From NCBI GenBank assembly GCA_900545545.1, contig UQZO01000018.1, positions 1-39,526 of the forward strand: a DNA stretch of 39,526 bases, read 5' to 3'. The translations under genes were made by a program, and so were the position numbers. Each line of letters opens with the position of its first letter. Within the stretch, counting starts at the first letter, position 1. Shown piece after piece: positions 16,135 to 24,143 of the stretch. The notes beneath the pieces were generated by a model, which saw only the letters and a list, made by a program, of their open reading frames with translations, was not told the origin of the DNA and made no database searches. The DNA is from an uncultured Subdoligranulum sp. (lineage in GTDB: Bacteria > Bacillota > Clostridia > Oscillospirales > Ruminococcaceae).

Positions 16135-16407
16135 GCGGTACCCTGCCTCATCCTATTTATCTCCATCCGTAGGGCGGGGTCTTGACCCCGCCGCGGGATG
16201 TTTTCGCTATTGCGTACAAACGGGTTGGCCGTAGGGGCGGCGTATACGCCGCCCGGGCAATTTTGCGGTTGCCGTAACGTTGCCGGGCCCACAAAAGGCG
16301 GCACTTTTCCCGGCGGGGTCAAGACCCCGCCCTACAGCCCACTCATGAGAAAACGGTTGTTTTCCCGCTGCCGCTCTCTCACGGGGTGATCGTTTGGAGT
16401 TTCTTTG

Positions 16408-16433
16408 CCTACTTTCTTTGCAAAGAAAGTAGG
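16408..16433. repeat. Module C palindrome (cluster II)
   Basis: A perfect 26-bp palindrome with core CTTTCTTTGCAAAGAAAG. A truncated second arm follows at 16434-16448. Confidence 0.85.
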
Positions 16434-16452
16434 TGCAAAGAAAGTAGGATAC

Positions 16453-16482
16453 TTGCTTTGGCGGGCGGGGGCATGGTATCAT
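16453..16482 (+). promoter_or_regulatory. Probable promoter of the kinase-like gene
   Basis: TTGCTT (16453-16458) and TATCAT (16477-16482) with an 18-bp spacer, about 70 bp before the start codon. Confidence 0.55.
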
Positions 16483-16555
16483 AAAGGCAACACAAGACCC
16501 GGTGTACCCCGGCGGAAATTCCGCCCGGCGGCGCACCACAAGGAGGTTTTCTGCG

Positions 16556-17146
16556 ATGAAACGTATTATCACCATCGGCCGTGAGTTTGGCGCCGGCGGC
16601 GGCGAGCTGGGCCGCCGCCTTGCCCGGGAACTGGGCATCGCCTACTATGACCGCGATATCATTCTGCGCACCGCCAAGGCCAGCGCCCATTTAAGCCCCG
16701 AACAGGTGCGCCGCTGGGACGAGCGGGTGCCCCATGAATTCGGCTTTACCCAGAGTTTGTTCAACTTCTACGACAAACCGCTGAGCGAGGAACTGTGGAA
16801 CGCCCAGGTCAAGGCCATCCGGGAAATTGCCGACAAGGAAAGCTGCGTCATCGTCGGCCGCAACGCCGACTACATCCTGCGGGAATTCGACCACTGCCTG
16901 CGGGTGTTCGTCCACGCCGACCGCAACTGGCGCCTTTTGCACATGCGGGAACTCATGCCCGATACCCCCTTCGACCAGCTGGAAGCCGACATGGACTCCG
17001 CCGACCGCGCCCGCCGCAACTACTGCGCCAAACACACCGGCCAGATCTACGGCGACAGCCGCAACTATGACCTGACGCTGTGCACCAGCCGCCTGGGTCT
17101 GGACAAGGCTTTGGAACTTTTGCTGTGTGCGGCAAAGGAACTGTAA
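16556..17146 (+). CDS. Cytidylate kinase-like family protein
   Basis: The product has 196 residues, the size of the cytidylate-kinase-like family (Cytidylate_kin2 type) widespread in Firmicutes. It opens with ITIGREFGAGGGELGRRLA at 5-23, a modified P-loop in which GAGGGELG replaces the usual GxxGxGKS/T. LGIAYYDRDII follows, then CVIVGRNADYIL (about 98-109) and a C-terminal LCTSRLGLDKALELLL. It probably transfers phosphate in the cytoplasm, but the substrate has not been established for this subfamily. True cytidylate kinase (Cmk) is a different, larger protein. AGGAGG at 16541-16546 supports ATG 16556; the in-frame extension upstream is not needed. It appears monocistronic. Confidence 0.85.
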   Translation: MKRIITIGREFGAGGGELGRRLARELGIAYYDRDIILRTAKASAHLSPEQVRRWDERVPHEFGFTQSLFNFYDKPLSEELWNAQVKAIREIADKESCVIVGRNADYILREFDHCLRVFVHADRNWRLLHMRELMPDTPFDQLEADMDSADRARRNYCAKHTGQIYGDSRNYDLTLCTSRLGLDKALELLLCAAKEL

Positions 17147-17196
17147 GCAAAAATCGGTCGAAACTTAAAAAAAGAAACCGAAAACGGCTCTGCAAC

Positions 17197-17224
17197 TTGA
17201 CTTTTCATAGAAAAATGCTATAAT
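17197..17224 (+). promoter_or_regulatory. Promoter of amino-acid importer 1
   Basis: TTGACT (17197-17202) and TATAAT (17219-17224) with a 16-bp spacer. The predicted start is near 17231. Confidence 0.85.
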
Positions 17225-17234
17225 AACAAAGTAC

Positions 17235-17292
17235 GATGCAGGGAAACTATCAAGGACGATAGCATCCGTATGGATTGCTGTCGCCCTTTTTT
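17235..17292 (+). promoter_or_regulatory. Candidate attenuator in the leader of importer 1
   Basis: A long stem (CGATAGCATCC at 17257-17267 with GGATTGCTGTCG at 17272-17283, one bulge) is followed by CCC and TTTTTT at 17287-17292. This is a full terminator only about 60 nt after the start of transcription. An alternative pairing uses CTATC (17247-17251) with GATAG (17258-17262) and GATG (17235-17238) with CATC (17263-17266), and would break the terminator. No known riboswitch class is recognised. Confidence 0.6.
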
Positions 17293-17354
17293 GTTACCCG
17301 GGCATCCGCGCGGCCGCGGGCCGTGCAATCTGTATAGAGAGGAACGAGAATACT

Positions 17355-18173
17355 ATGAAAAAACTGCTTGCATTGGGTATGGCTGCCATGATGGCACTGT
17401 CTCTGGCTGCCTGTGGCGGCGCCGCTTCTTCCAGCGAAAGCACCTCCTCCGAGGCTTCCACCTCTGAGGCCGCTACCGCCGAAACCGCCGGTTCCGACAA
17501 GACCTGGGTCATCGCTACCGACACCGTTTTCAAGCCCTTTGAGTACACCGACGCCAACGGCGATTTCGTGGGCATCGACGTGGACATCGTCGCCGCCATC
17601 GCCGAGGACCAGGGCTTCCAGTATGAAATGAAGAGCCTGGGCTGGGACAGCGCCATCGCCGCTTGCCAGGCCGGTCAGGCTGACGGCATGATCGCCGGCG
17701 CTTCCATCACCCAGGAGCGCAAGGACTCCGGCTGGCTGTTCTCCGACGGTTACTACACCGCCACCCAGACCATGACCGTGGCCGCCAATTCCGACATCAC
17801 CGGCTTTGACGGCCTGCAGGGCAAGACCGTTGCCGTCAAGACCGGCACCCAGGGCGCTGCCTATGCCGAGAGCCTGAAGGATCAGTACGGCTTCCAGATC
17901 ACCTACTTCGAGGATTCCCCCACGATGTACCAGGCCGTTCTGGGCGGCCAGTGTGTGGCCTGCTTCGAGGATACCCCCATCATGCAGGCTTCCATCAAGG
18001 ACGGCGGCCTGGCCCTGAAGGTGCTGGAAGATACCGCCAATGAGGGCGGCGACTACGGCTTTGCCATCTTCAACGCCGATAACCAGGAACTGCTGGATAT
18101 GTTCAACGCCGGTCTGGCCAACATCAAGGCCAACGGCACCTACGACGAGATTCTGGCGAAGTACCTCGGCTAA
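17355..18173 (+). CDS. Amino-acid ABC transporter substrate-binding lipoprotein 1
   Basis: The product has 272 residues: a lipoprotein signal MKKLLALGMAAMMALSLAAC with lipidated Cys20, a Ser/Glu/Thr/Ala-rich tether to about residue 47, then an SBP_bac_3 domain. Motifs include TDTVFKPFEYTDANGDFVGI, FVGIDVDIVAAIAED, GQADGMIAGASITQERKDS (the arginine here normally holds the amino-acid carboxylate) and LQGKTVAVKTGTQGAAYAES. It resembles GlnH-type proteins, so glutamine or another polar amino acid is likely. GAGAGGAA at 17337-17344 is the ribosome site. It is separated from its permease by 282 bp containing a terminator, which should keep the binding protein in excess. Confidence 0.9.
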   Translation: MKKLLALGMAAMMALSLAACGGAASSSESTSSEASTSEAATAETAGSDKTWVIATDTVFKPFEYTDANGDFVGIDVDIVAAIAEDQGFQYEMKSLGWDSAIAACQAGQADGMIAGASITQERKDSGWLFSDGYYTATQTMTVAANSDITGFDGLQGKTVAVKTGTQGAAYAESLKDQYGFQITYFEDSPTMYQAVLGGQCVACFEDTPIMQASIKDGGLALKVLEDTANEGGDYGFAIFNADNQELLDMFNAGLANIKANGTYDEILAKYLG

Positions 18174-18455
18174 TTTCGCGCGATGCGCTCAAAAGGGGCA
18201 ACAGCCGCGCACGGCAATTGCCTGACGCGTCTGTTTCCCCCTTTGGATTCCCCTTCGACAAAATTTGACCCAAAACCGCGCACTCGGCGCGGGCGCCTCG
18301 CACACAATTTTGGGCCAAATTTCCCTGGAGGTGTCGCCGTCGTCGGCGCATGTCCGCCAACGGCGACTGCTTTTAAAATTCCAGGGACGCCTGTTGTCGC
18401 AGGCGTCCCTGTTTTTCGCGTCCCTGATATTTTCCTCGAAAGGAGAGTTCTGCCC
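18174..18455 (+). other. Highly structured intercistronic spacer
   Basis: This non-coding stretch inside the importer 1 operon contains several inverted repeats. AAATTTGaCCCAAAA (about 18259-18274) faces TTTTGGGcCAAATTT (about 18309-18323). GTCGCCGT (18335-18342) pairs with ACGGCGAC (about 18360-18367). The terminator at 18382-18416 comes last. The folds are reminiscent of an RNA-processing or attenuation region. Confidence 0.6.
18382..18416 (+). terminator. Intra-operon terminator between binding protein and permease
   Basis: CAGGGACGCCTG (18382-18393) and CAGGCGTCCCTG (18400-18411) form a perfect 12-bp stem with a six-base loop, followed by TTTTT. Expression of the permease and ATPase genes depends on read-through or an unseen promoter. 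Confidence 0.88.
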
Positions 18456-19116
18456 TTGATCCAGATCCTTACCACCTACGGCGGCCTGCTGCTGGCGGCC
18501 ATGGGCCAGACCCTGCTGCTGGCTCTGTGCGGGTTGTTCTTCGCCTGCATCCTGGGCCTGATCTTCGGCCTGCTCAGCGTCGTCAAAAACCGCGCCGCCA
18601 ACATCATCTCCATCATCTTCGTGGACGCCATCCGCGGCGTGCCCATGATCGTGCTGGCCTACTTCATCTATTTTGGCGTCCCCTACCTGCTCAATACCAT
18701 TCTGGGCTTTGGCGGGGTCACCCTTACCGCCCTGCAGGCCGGTACCATCTGCCTGGCGCTGAACTGCGGCGCCTATATGGCCGAGATCATCCGCGCCGGT
18801 ATCGAGAGCGTGGACAAGGGCCAGATGGAAGCCGCCCGCAGCCTGGGCCTGCCCTACTGGCGCGCCATGTTCCGCGTGGTGCTGCCCCAGGCCATCCGCA
18901 CCATGATCCCCAGCATCATCAACCAGTTCATCATCACCCTGAAAGATACCTCCATCCTGTCGGTCATCGGTTTCCCCGAGCTGGTCAACACCGCCAAGAA
19001 CGTGGTGGCCAACTCCTTCATGTCCTTCCAGGTATGGGCGATCGTCGCTGTGATGTACCTCATCGTCATCACCCTGCTGTCGGTGCTGGCCAAGAAAGTG
19101 GAAAGGAGACTCAACC

Positions 19117-19130
<14 letters not shown>
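18456..19130 (+). CDS. Amino-acid ABC transporter permease 1
   Basis: The product has 224 residues (HisM/GlnP type) with about five membrane helices. The start is TTG 18456 because AGGAGA at 18441-18446 is nine bases upstream and the frame then begins IQILTTYGGLLLAAMGQTLL, a typical first helix; longer starts would run through the terminator hairpin. The EAA loop that contacts the ATPase is GQMEAARSLGLPYWRAMFRV near residues 126-145. DAIRGVPMIVLAYFIYFGVP and LKDTSILSVIGFPEL are family blocks. It overlaps the ATPase gene by 14 bp. Confidence 0.9.
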
Positions 19131-19863
<733 letters not shown>

Positions 19864-19868
19864 AAATC

Positions 19869-19910
19869 CGGCAGGAAAGGGCAAGTTGCCCGGTTCCTGC
19901 CGCTTTTTTT
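19869..19910 (+). terminator. Terminator after importer 1
   Basis: CGGCAGGAA (19869-19877) pairs with TTCCTGCCG (19894-19902), with an inner GGCA/TGCC stem, followed by CTTTTTTT. Confidence 0.88.
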
Positions 19911-19920
19911 GCGTTTTCCC

Positions 19921-19949
19921 TTGCACAAACGCGGTTTTTGCGGTACTAT
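19921..19949 (+). promoter_or_regulatory. Promoter of importer 2
   Basis: TTGCAC (19921-19926) and TACTAT (19944-19949) with a 17-bp spacer. The leader of about 80 nt has a possible TACCG/CGGTA hairpin but no terminator. Confidence 0.65.
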
Positions 19950-20035
19950 AAAAAAATACCGTTGGTTTGCCGCTTTAGGGCGGTAAAGATTGTGCGTGAG
20001 GGAACCACGGGTATCATTACAGGGAGGAAGACATT

Positions 20036-20890
20036 ATGAAAAAACTTATCAGCTTGCTGCTGGCCGCCGGTATGGCCGCCAGCCTGGCCGCCTGCGGCAG
20101 CACCGCTGCCACTACCGATTCCGCTGCGGCGGATTCCAACGCCGACGCCGCTTCCACCGCGGAAGCCGCCGAAACCACCGACGGCGAGAGCGATCTGGCT
20201 TACATCAAAGAAAAGGGAAAGATGACCATCGGCTACACCGTCTACGCCCCCATGAACTACACCGACGAAAACGGCGAGTTTGTGGGCTTTGACACCGAGC
20301 TGGCCACCGCCGTCTGCGAACAGCTGGGCGTGGAGCCGGAATTTGTGGAGATCAACTGGGATACCAAGATCGTGGAGCTGGATGCCAAGAGCATCGACTG
20401 CATCTGGAACGGCATGACCCTGACCGATGACATTCTGGCCAACACTGCCTGCACCGAGGCCTACGCCAAGAACGCCCAGGTCGTTGTGATGAAGGCCGGC
20501 AGCGGCTACACCTCCACCGCCGACCTGGTGGGCAAGACCGTGGTGGCCGAGGCGGGTTCCGCCGGTGAGACCACCATCCAGGAGGACGAGAACCTCGCCC
20601 AGGCCGACTACATCAGCAAGGGCGTGCAGACCGACTGCCTGATGGAAGTGGCTGCCGGTACCGCCGACGCCGCCGTGCTGGACCTGACCCTGGCTTCCGC
20701 CATGATCGGCGAGGGCACCGACTACGCCGACCTGGAGATCGTGGATGAGCTCAACGCCGAGGAGTACGGCGTGGCCTTCCGCAAGGGCAGCGATGCTGCC
20801 GCCGCCGTCAACGAGGCGTTTGCTGCCCTGAAAGAGGACGGCACCATGCAGACCCTGGCCGACAAGTACGGCCTGACCCTGGCCGAGTGA
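20036..20890 (+). CDS. Amino-acid ABC transporter substrate-binding lipoprotein 2
   Basis: The product has 284 residues. The lipoprotein signal ends SLAAC with Cys20, followed by an Ala/Ser/Asp/Thr-rich tether to about residue 50. The SBP_bac_3 domain shows YIKEKGKMTIGYTVYAPMNY, ENGEFVGFDTELATAVCEQL and DLVGKTVVAEAGSAGETTIQ. The sequence GMTLTDDILAN sits where other members have TERR-like residues. It therefore lacks the usual arginine at that point and may prefer a different ligand from importer 1. Its tether and signal resemble those of binding protein 1, but the ligand lobes differ, so it is a distant paralogue. Its stop overlaps the permease start (TGATG). Confidence 0.9.
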   Translation: MKKLISLLLAAGMAASLAACGSTAATTDSAAADSNADAASTAEAAETTDGESDLAYIKEKGKMTIGYTVYAPMNYTDENGEFVGFDTELATAVCEQLGVEPEFVEINWDTKIVELDAKSIDCIWNGMTLTDDILANTACTEAYAKNAQVVVMKAGSGYTSTADLVGKTVVAEAGSAGETTIQEDENLAQADYISKGVQTDCLMEVAAGTADAAVLDLTLASAMIGEGTDYADLEIVDELNAEEYGVAFRKGSDAAAAVNEAFAALKEDGTMQTLADKYGLTLAE

Positions 20891-21549
20891 TGGGCGAGGC
20901 GGGTGTAATTTGGGGCCGCCTGACCGAAGCGTTCTGGCTGAACTGCCAGCTCTTCGGCCTGACGCTGCTGTTTGCGGTGCCGCTGGGCCTCGTCGTGGCT
21001 TTTGGCTCGATGAACCGGTTTGCACCGCTGCGCGGGGCGGTCAAGACGTTTGTATGGATCATCCGCGGCACCCCGTTGATGCTGCAGATTCTGGTGATCT
21101 ACTTGGGCCCCGGCCTGCTGGGCTTTGAAAGCCCCTGGCCCTCGGGCTCCAGCGGCCGTCTGGTGGCCGCCGTGGTGGCGTTTGCCATCAACTATGCCTG
21201 CTATTTCTCCGAGATCTACCGCGGCGGCATCGAGGCGGTGCCCAAGGGCCAGACCGAGGCCGGGCAGGTGCTGGGCATGACCCGCAGCCAGATTTTCTTT
21301 AAAGTCACGCTGCTGCAGGTCATCAAGCGCATTCTGCCCCCCATGGGCAACGAGATCATCACCCTGGTCAAGGATACCTCTTTGGCCAACGTCATCGCCA
21401 ACAAGGACATCATCATGATGGCCAAGGAGTACAGCGCCAAGGGCCTGATCTGGCCGCTGTTCTCCACCGCCATCTTCTTCCTGGTGTTTGTGGGCGCGCT
21501 GACGCTGCTCTTCGGCTGGCTGGAAAAGCGGCTGGCTTATTTCCGCTAA
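20890..21549 (+). CDS. Amino-acid ABC transporter permease 2
   Basis: The product has 219 residues from ATG 20890, which overlaps the preceding TGA by one base; a GTG at 20887 is the only alternative. There is no good ribosome site, so translation is probably coupled. HisM-type features are FVWIIRGTPLMLQILVIYLG, the EAA-like loop GQTEAGQVLGMTRSQIFFKV (near 120-139) and LVKDTSLANVIANKDIIMMA. It has about five membrane helices. Confidence 0.9.
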   Translation: MGEAGVIWGRLTEAFWLNCQLFGLTLLFAVPLGLVVAFGSMNRFAPLRGAVKTFVWIIRGTPLMLQILVIYLGPGLLGFESPWPSGSSGRLVAAVVAFAINYACYFSEIYRGGIEAVPKGQTEAGQVLGMTRSQIFFKVTLLQVIKRILPPMGNEIITLVKDTSLANVIANKDIIMMAKEYSAKGLIWPLFSTAIFFLVFVGALTLLFGWLEKRLAYFR

Positions 21550-21561
21550 GGGGGTACGGCT

Positions 21562-22344
21562 ATGGCATTATTGGAAGTGGCCGGTATCGGCAAAAGCTTC
21601 GGCAGTACCGCCGTGCTGCGGGATATCTCCTTTACCCTGAACGAGGGCGAGGCCATCGCCATCATCGGGTCTTCGGGGTCCGGCAAAACCACGCTCTTGC
21701 GCTGCCTGAATTTTCTGGAAACGGCGGATACCGGCTCCATTACGGTGGCGGGCGAAACGCTGTGGAGCGCCGACGACGCCCGCACCCAGAGCGAGGCGGC
21801 TATCCGCAAAAAGCGGCTGCATTTCGGGCTGGTGTTCCAGAACTTCAACCTCTTCCCCCAGTACACGGCGCTGCAGAACGTCATGCTGGCGGGGGAGCTG
21901 CTGGCCAAGGAACGCCCCGACTACAAACAGCATAAAAAGGAAATTCTCGCCGAGCTGGAAGAACATGCCCGGGCACTGCTGGCCGATATGGGCCTTTCGG
22001 ACCGGGCGGGGCATTACCCCCACCAGCTTTCGGGCGGGCAGCAGCAGCGGGTGGCCATCGCCCGCGCCCTGGCGCTGAAACCCGATATCCTCTGTTTCGA
22101 CGAGCCCACCTCGGCCCTGGACCCGGAACTCACCGGCGAAGTGCTGCGGGTGCTGCGGGATCTGGCGGCCAACAAGACCACCATGATCATCGTCACCCAC
22201 GAGATGAAGTTCGCCCGGGATGTGGCGGACCGCATCCTGTTTATGGACGGCGGCGTGGTGGTGGAACAGGGCCCCGCCAAGGAGGTCATCGACCATCCCA
22301 AGGAGGAGCGCACCCGCCAGTTTTTGGCCAATTACGGGAAATGA
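21562..22344 (+). CDS. Amino-acid ABC transporter ATP-binding protein 2
   Basis: The product has 260 residues. Walker A is GSSGSGKTT near residues 34-42, the Q-loop is GLVFQNFNLFPQYTALQNV, the signature is LSGGQQQRVAIARAL and Walker B is ILCFDEPTSALDPEL; the switch is IVTHEMKFA. It is about a dozen residues longer than ATPase 1, mostly through a charged insert near residues 115-135 (KERPDYKQHKKEILAELEE). It completes importer 2. Its TGA stop is followed at once by palindrome C of repeat cluster III. Confidence 0.92.
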   Translation: MALLEVAGIGKSFGSTAVLRDISFTLNEGEAIAIIGSSGSGKTTLLRCLNFLETADTGSITVAGETLWSADDARTQSEAAIRKKRLHFGLVFQNFNLFPQYTALQNVMLAGELLAKERPDYKQHKKEILAELEEHARALLADMGLSDRAGHYPHQLSGGQQQRVAIARALALKPDILCFDEPTSALDPELTGEVLRVLRDLAANKTTMIIVTHEMKFARDVADRILFMDGGVVVEQGPAKEVIDHPKEERTRQFLANYGK

Positions 22345-22370
22345 CCTACTTTCTTTGCAAAGAAAGTAGG
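22345..22370. repeat. Module C palindrome beside ATPase 2 stop
   Basis: A perfect 26-bp palindrome (core CTTTCTTTGCAAAGAAAG) starts on the base after TGA. The flank CAAAGAAACTCC lies on the side away from the gene. Confidence 0.9.
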
Positions 22371-22463
22371 CAAAGAAACTCCAACCATTTGCCCGGAAAA
22401 GGGCAATCAGGAAAAATCCCGCGGCTTGCCGATGCAGGGAAGCAAGGCAAAGAAACTCTAAAG

Positions 22464-22494
22464 AAAAAGGCATGGTCAATGACCATGCCTTTTT
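22464..22494 (+). terminator. Module D hairpin after importer 2
   Basis: AAAAAGGCATGGTC pairs with GACCATGCCTTTTT. It is a bidirectional terminator shape about 120 nt after the ATPase stop. Confidence 0.8.
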
Positions 22495-22739
22495 GGTGTA
22501 TGGGGAACCGGTAGGGCGGGCGCCTTGGCCCCGCCGTGCAAGTGGGCTGTTATTGCGATGCGGTGTGGGGTTGTAGGGGCCGGGTATACCCGGCCCGGGA
22601 ATGGAGCGGCAACTGCAAAATTGCCCGGGCGGCCTATAGGCCGCCCCTACAAACAATCCATAAATAAGCAATATCGGCCAAATCCCGCGGCGGGGATGAA
22701 TCCCCGCCCTACATCCCCACAAAACGTTTTTTCTACCTG

Positions 22740-22769
22740 AAAAGGCACGGTCATACGACCGTGCCTTTT
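22740..22769 (-). terminator. Module D hairpin after trxA
   Basis: AAAAGGCACGGTC pairs with GACCGTGCCTTTT. It is the likely terminator of the trx operon. Confidence 0.78.
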
Positions 22770-22785
22770 GTTTAGAATTTCTTCG

Positions 22786-22809
22786 GTTCCTTCTTTGCAA
22801 AGAAGGAAC
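22786..22809. repeat. Module C palindrome beside trxA stop
   Basis: A perfect 24-bp palindrome, core CCTTCTTTGCAAAGAAGG, ends nine bases from the trxA stop. Confidence 0.88.
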
Positions 22810-22818
22810 AAACAGGCA

Positions 22819-23130
22819 TTACAGTACGCCGTTCAGCCACTGCATCAGGATGGGCTTGGGCATAAAGCCTACCTGGCGGGCCACCGGCTGGCCGTTCTTC
22901 AGCACCACCAGCGCCGGAATGCTGGAAATGCCGAACTGCTGGGCCAGGGCCAGGTTCTCGTCCACGTCGATGCCGTAGAACAGGGCCTTGCCCTGCAGGT
23001 CCTCGCTGGCGGATTCCAGCACGGGGGCCAGCATCTTGCAGGGGTTGCACCAGGTGGCGTTGAAATCCAGCACCGCCACGTCGGCGGCCAGGGCCTGGCT
23101 CAGATCATTCTTGTGCACTTCGTATACCAT
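22819..23130 (-). CDS. trxA: Thioredoxin
   Basis: A small cytoplasmic disulfide reductase of 103 residues, the classic thioredoxin length. The active site is W27-C28-N-P-C31 in FNATWCNPCKML. It carries NP where the common bacterial form has GP, which should shift the redox potential somewhat. The cis-proline motif is SSIPALVVLKNG near residues 68-79. AAGGAGT precedes ATG 23130, within the end of the reductase gene six bases away, so the pair is co-transcribed. Confidence 0.93.
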   Translation of the reverse strand: MVYEVHKNDLSQALAADVAVLDFNATWCNPCKMLAPVLESASEDLQGKALFYGIDVDENLALAQQFGISSIPALVVLKNGQPVARQVGFMPKPILMQWLNGVL

Positions 23131-23136
23131 ATTGCA

Positions 23137-24009
23137 TTACTCCTTTTCCTTGCGCTTTTGGGCGGCCAGGTACTCCACGGCGGCCAGGGCCGCCACGTTG
23201 CCTTCGCCCGCGGCTTTTACATACTGGTAGGGCAGGCCCACGGCGTCGCCGCAGGCAAAACAGCCCGGCAGATTGGTTTCCATCTTGGCGTTCACCGCCA
23301 CGTGCCCGCCGTTGCCTTCCAGCCCCGGCACCAGCTGGGTGGGGGCCATGGCATCCCGCAGCAAAAACACCCCGTCCACCGGGTATTCCCCGCCGTCGGT
23401 GTGCAGCGCCGTGACCAGCGTTTCGCCGGTGACGGCGGTGGGCTTCTCCCGGATGACCTTTACCGCCGCGGGTAGGTCGGGTTCGCCGTCGTAGAGGGGC
23501 AGGTACAAGACCGATGCCGCCACCTCCGCCATATAGGCGGCCTCCGGCTCGGCGGCCGGGCTGGACCCGATCACCGCCACCGCCTTGCCGCGGTAGAGCG
23601 GCGCATCGCAGGTGGCACAGTAGCTCACCCCGCGGCCCAGGAACTCCTCCTCGCCGGGCAGGGGCTTGCCCTGCACCACGCCGGTGGCTAAGATCACCGC
23701 CGTGGCCTCATAGGTTTCGTTCGCCGTCTGCACGGCAAAATAGTCCCCCATGGCATAGACGGCGTTCACCCGGGCTTCGGTCACTTCGATGCCCATGGCG
23801 TCCAGATGCTTCTGGAAAGCCGCCCGCAGCGCCTCGCCGCTCACGTCGGGCAGGCCGGGGTAATTCTGGATCTTGTGGGCCTTGCCGATCTTCTCACTCA
23901 GCTCTTTGCTGCCGAACAGCAGCAGGCTCTTGCCCCGGAGTCTGGCGGTGATCGCCGCCGAGACCCCCGCGGGGCCGCTGCCTATGATGGCAATATCTAC
24001 ACGCGCCAT
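23137..24009 (-). CDS. Thioredoxin reductase-like flavoprotein lacking NADPH motifs
   Basis: The product has 290 residues. The FAD-binding motif GSGPAG is at 10-15, a second FAD block ILATGVVQGKPLPG is at 106-119, the redox pair C131-A-T-C134 is present, and FACGDAVGLPYQYVKAAGEG closes the FAD site. In the NADPH domain the expected GGGNSA-type loop is GSSPAAEPEAAY at 148-159, and the HRR region that grips the 2'-phosphate reads LYLPLYDGEPD. Both nucleotide signatures are therefore lost. This matches the ferredoxin-dependent flavin thioredoxin reductase (FFTR) type known from clostridia, in which ferredoxin supplies electrons. It lies directly before trxA, its probable substrate. The ferredoxin role is inference. 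Confidence 0.85.
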   Translation of the reverse strand: MARVDIAIIGSGPAGVSAAITARLRGKSLLLFGSKELSEKIGKAHKIQNYPGLPDVSGEALRAAFQKHLDAMGIEVTEARVNAVYAMGDYFAVQTANETYEATAVILATGVVQGKPLPGEEEFLGRGVSYCATCDAPLYRGKAVAVIGSSPAAEPEAAYMAEVAASVLYLPLYDGEPDLPAAVKVIREKPTAVTGETLVTALHTDGGEYPVDGVFLLRDAMAPTQLVPGLEGNGGHVAVNAKMETNLPGCFACGDAVGLPYQYVKAAGEGNVAALAAVEYLAAQKRKEKE

Positions 24010-24027
24010 AGCGTCACGCTCCTTTGG

Positions 24028-24066
24028 GGAAAATGCCGGGCCGCCGAAAGAGCGGCAGCATTTTCC
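24028..24066 (-). promoter_or_regulatory. Large hairpin in the trx operon leader
   Basis: GGAAAATGC and GCATTTTCC form a nine-base-pair outer stem, with GCCGC/GCGGC inside. It lies just upstream of the ribosome site of the reductase gene and may affect stability or translation. Confidence 0.55.
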
Positions 24067-24081
24067 AATTCCTACAATATC

Positions 24082-24109
24082 AGTATACTATAGTTTGCCC
24101 CGAATACAA
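24082..24109 (-). promoter_or_regulatory. Promoter of the trx operon
   Basis: On the minus strand, TTGTAT (24109-24104) and TATACT (24087-24082) have a 16-bp spacer. Confidence 0.65.
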
Positions 24110-24143
24110 GCCCCCGGCTGTGAATAAAGTGTAAAATTTATCA

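Larger units (their letters stand above)
15749..16448. repeat. Repeat cluster II (A, B, element E, A, B, A-inverted, C)
   Basis: This space of about 800 bp between treR and the kinase-like gene shows no gene. In order it has an A+B block at 15749-15838, element E at 15835-16134, a second A+B block at 16169-16258 and inverted A at 16311-16335. Palindrome C at 16408-16433 has a partial extra copy at 16434-16448. The two A+B blocks are nearly identical direct repeats of 90 bp flanking E. C here has the orientation expected if a minus-strand gene ended beside it, but none does. Confidence 0.85.
22345..22818. repeat. Repeat cluster III between convergent genes
   Basis: A gap of 474 bp with no gene. 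From the left it has C at 22345-22370 directly after the ATPase stop, a conserved spacer and D at 22464-22494. Then come an A variant at 22511-22536, B (GGCCGGGTATACCCGGCC type) at 22573-22599, inverted B at 22623-22650 and inverted A at 22688-22712. It ends with D at 22740-22769 and C at 22786-22809, directly after the trxA stop. The order is roughly mirror-symmetric about the centre. Confidence 0.88.

Noticed and set aside
17225..17354. T-box or known amino-acid riboswitch before importer 1
   Set aside because: The leader is too short for a T-box or lysine/glycine riboswitch, and no T-box sequence (AGGGUGGNACCGCG type) is present.
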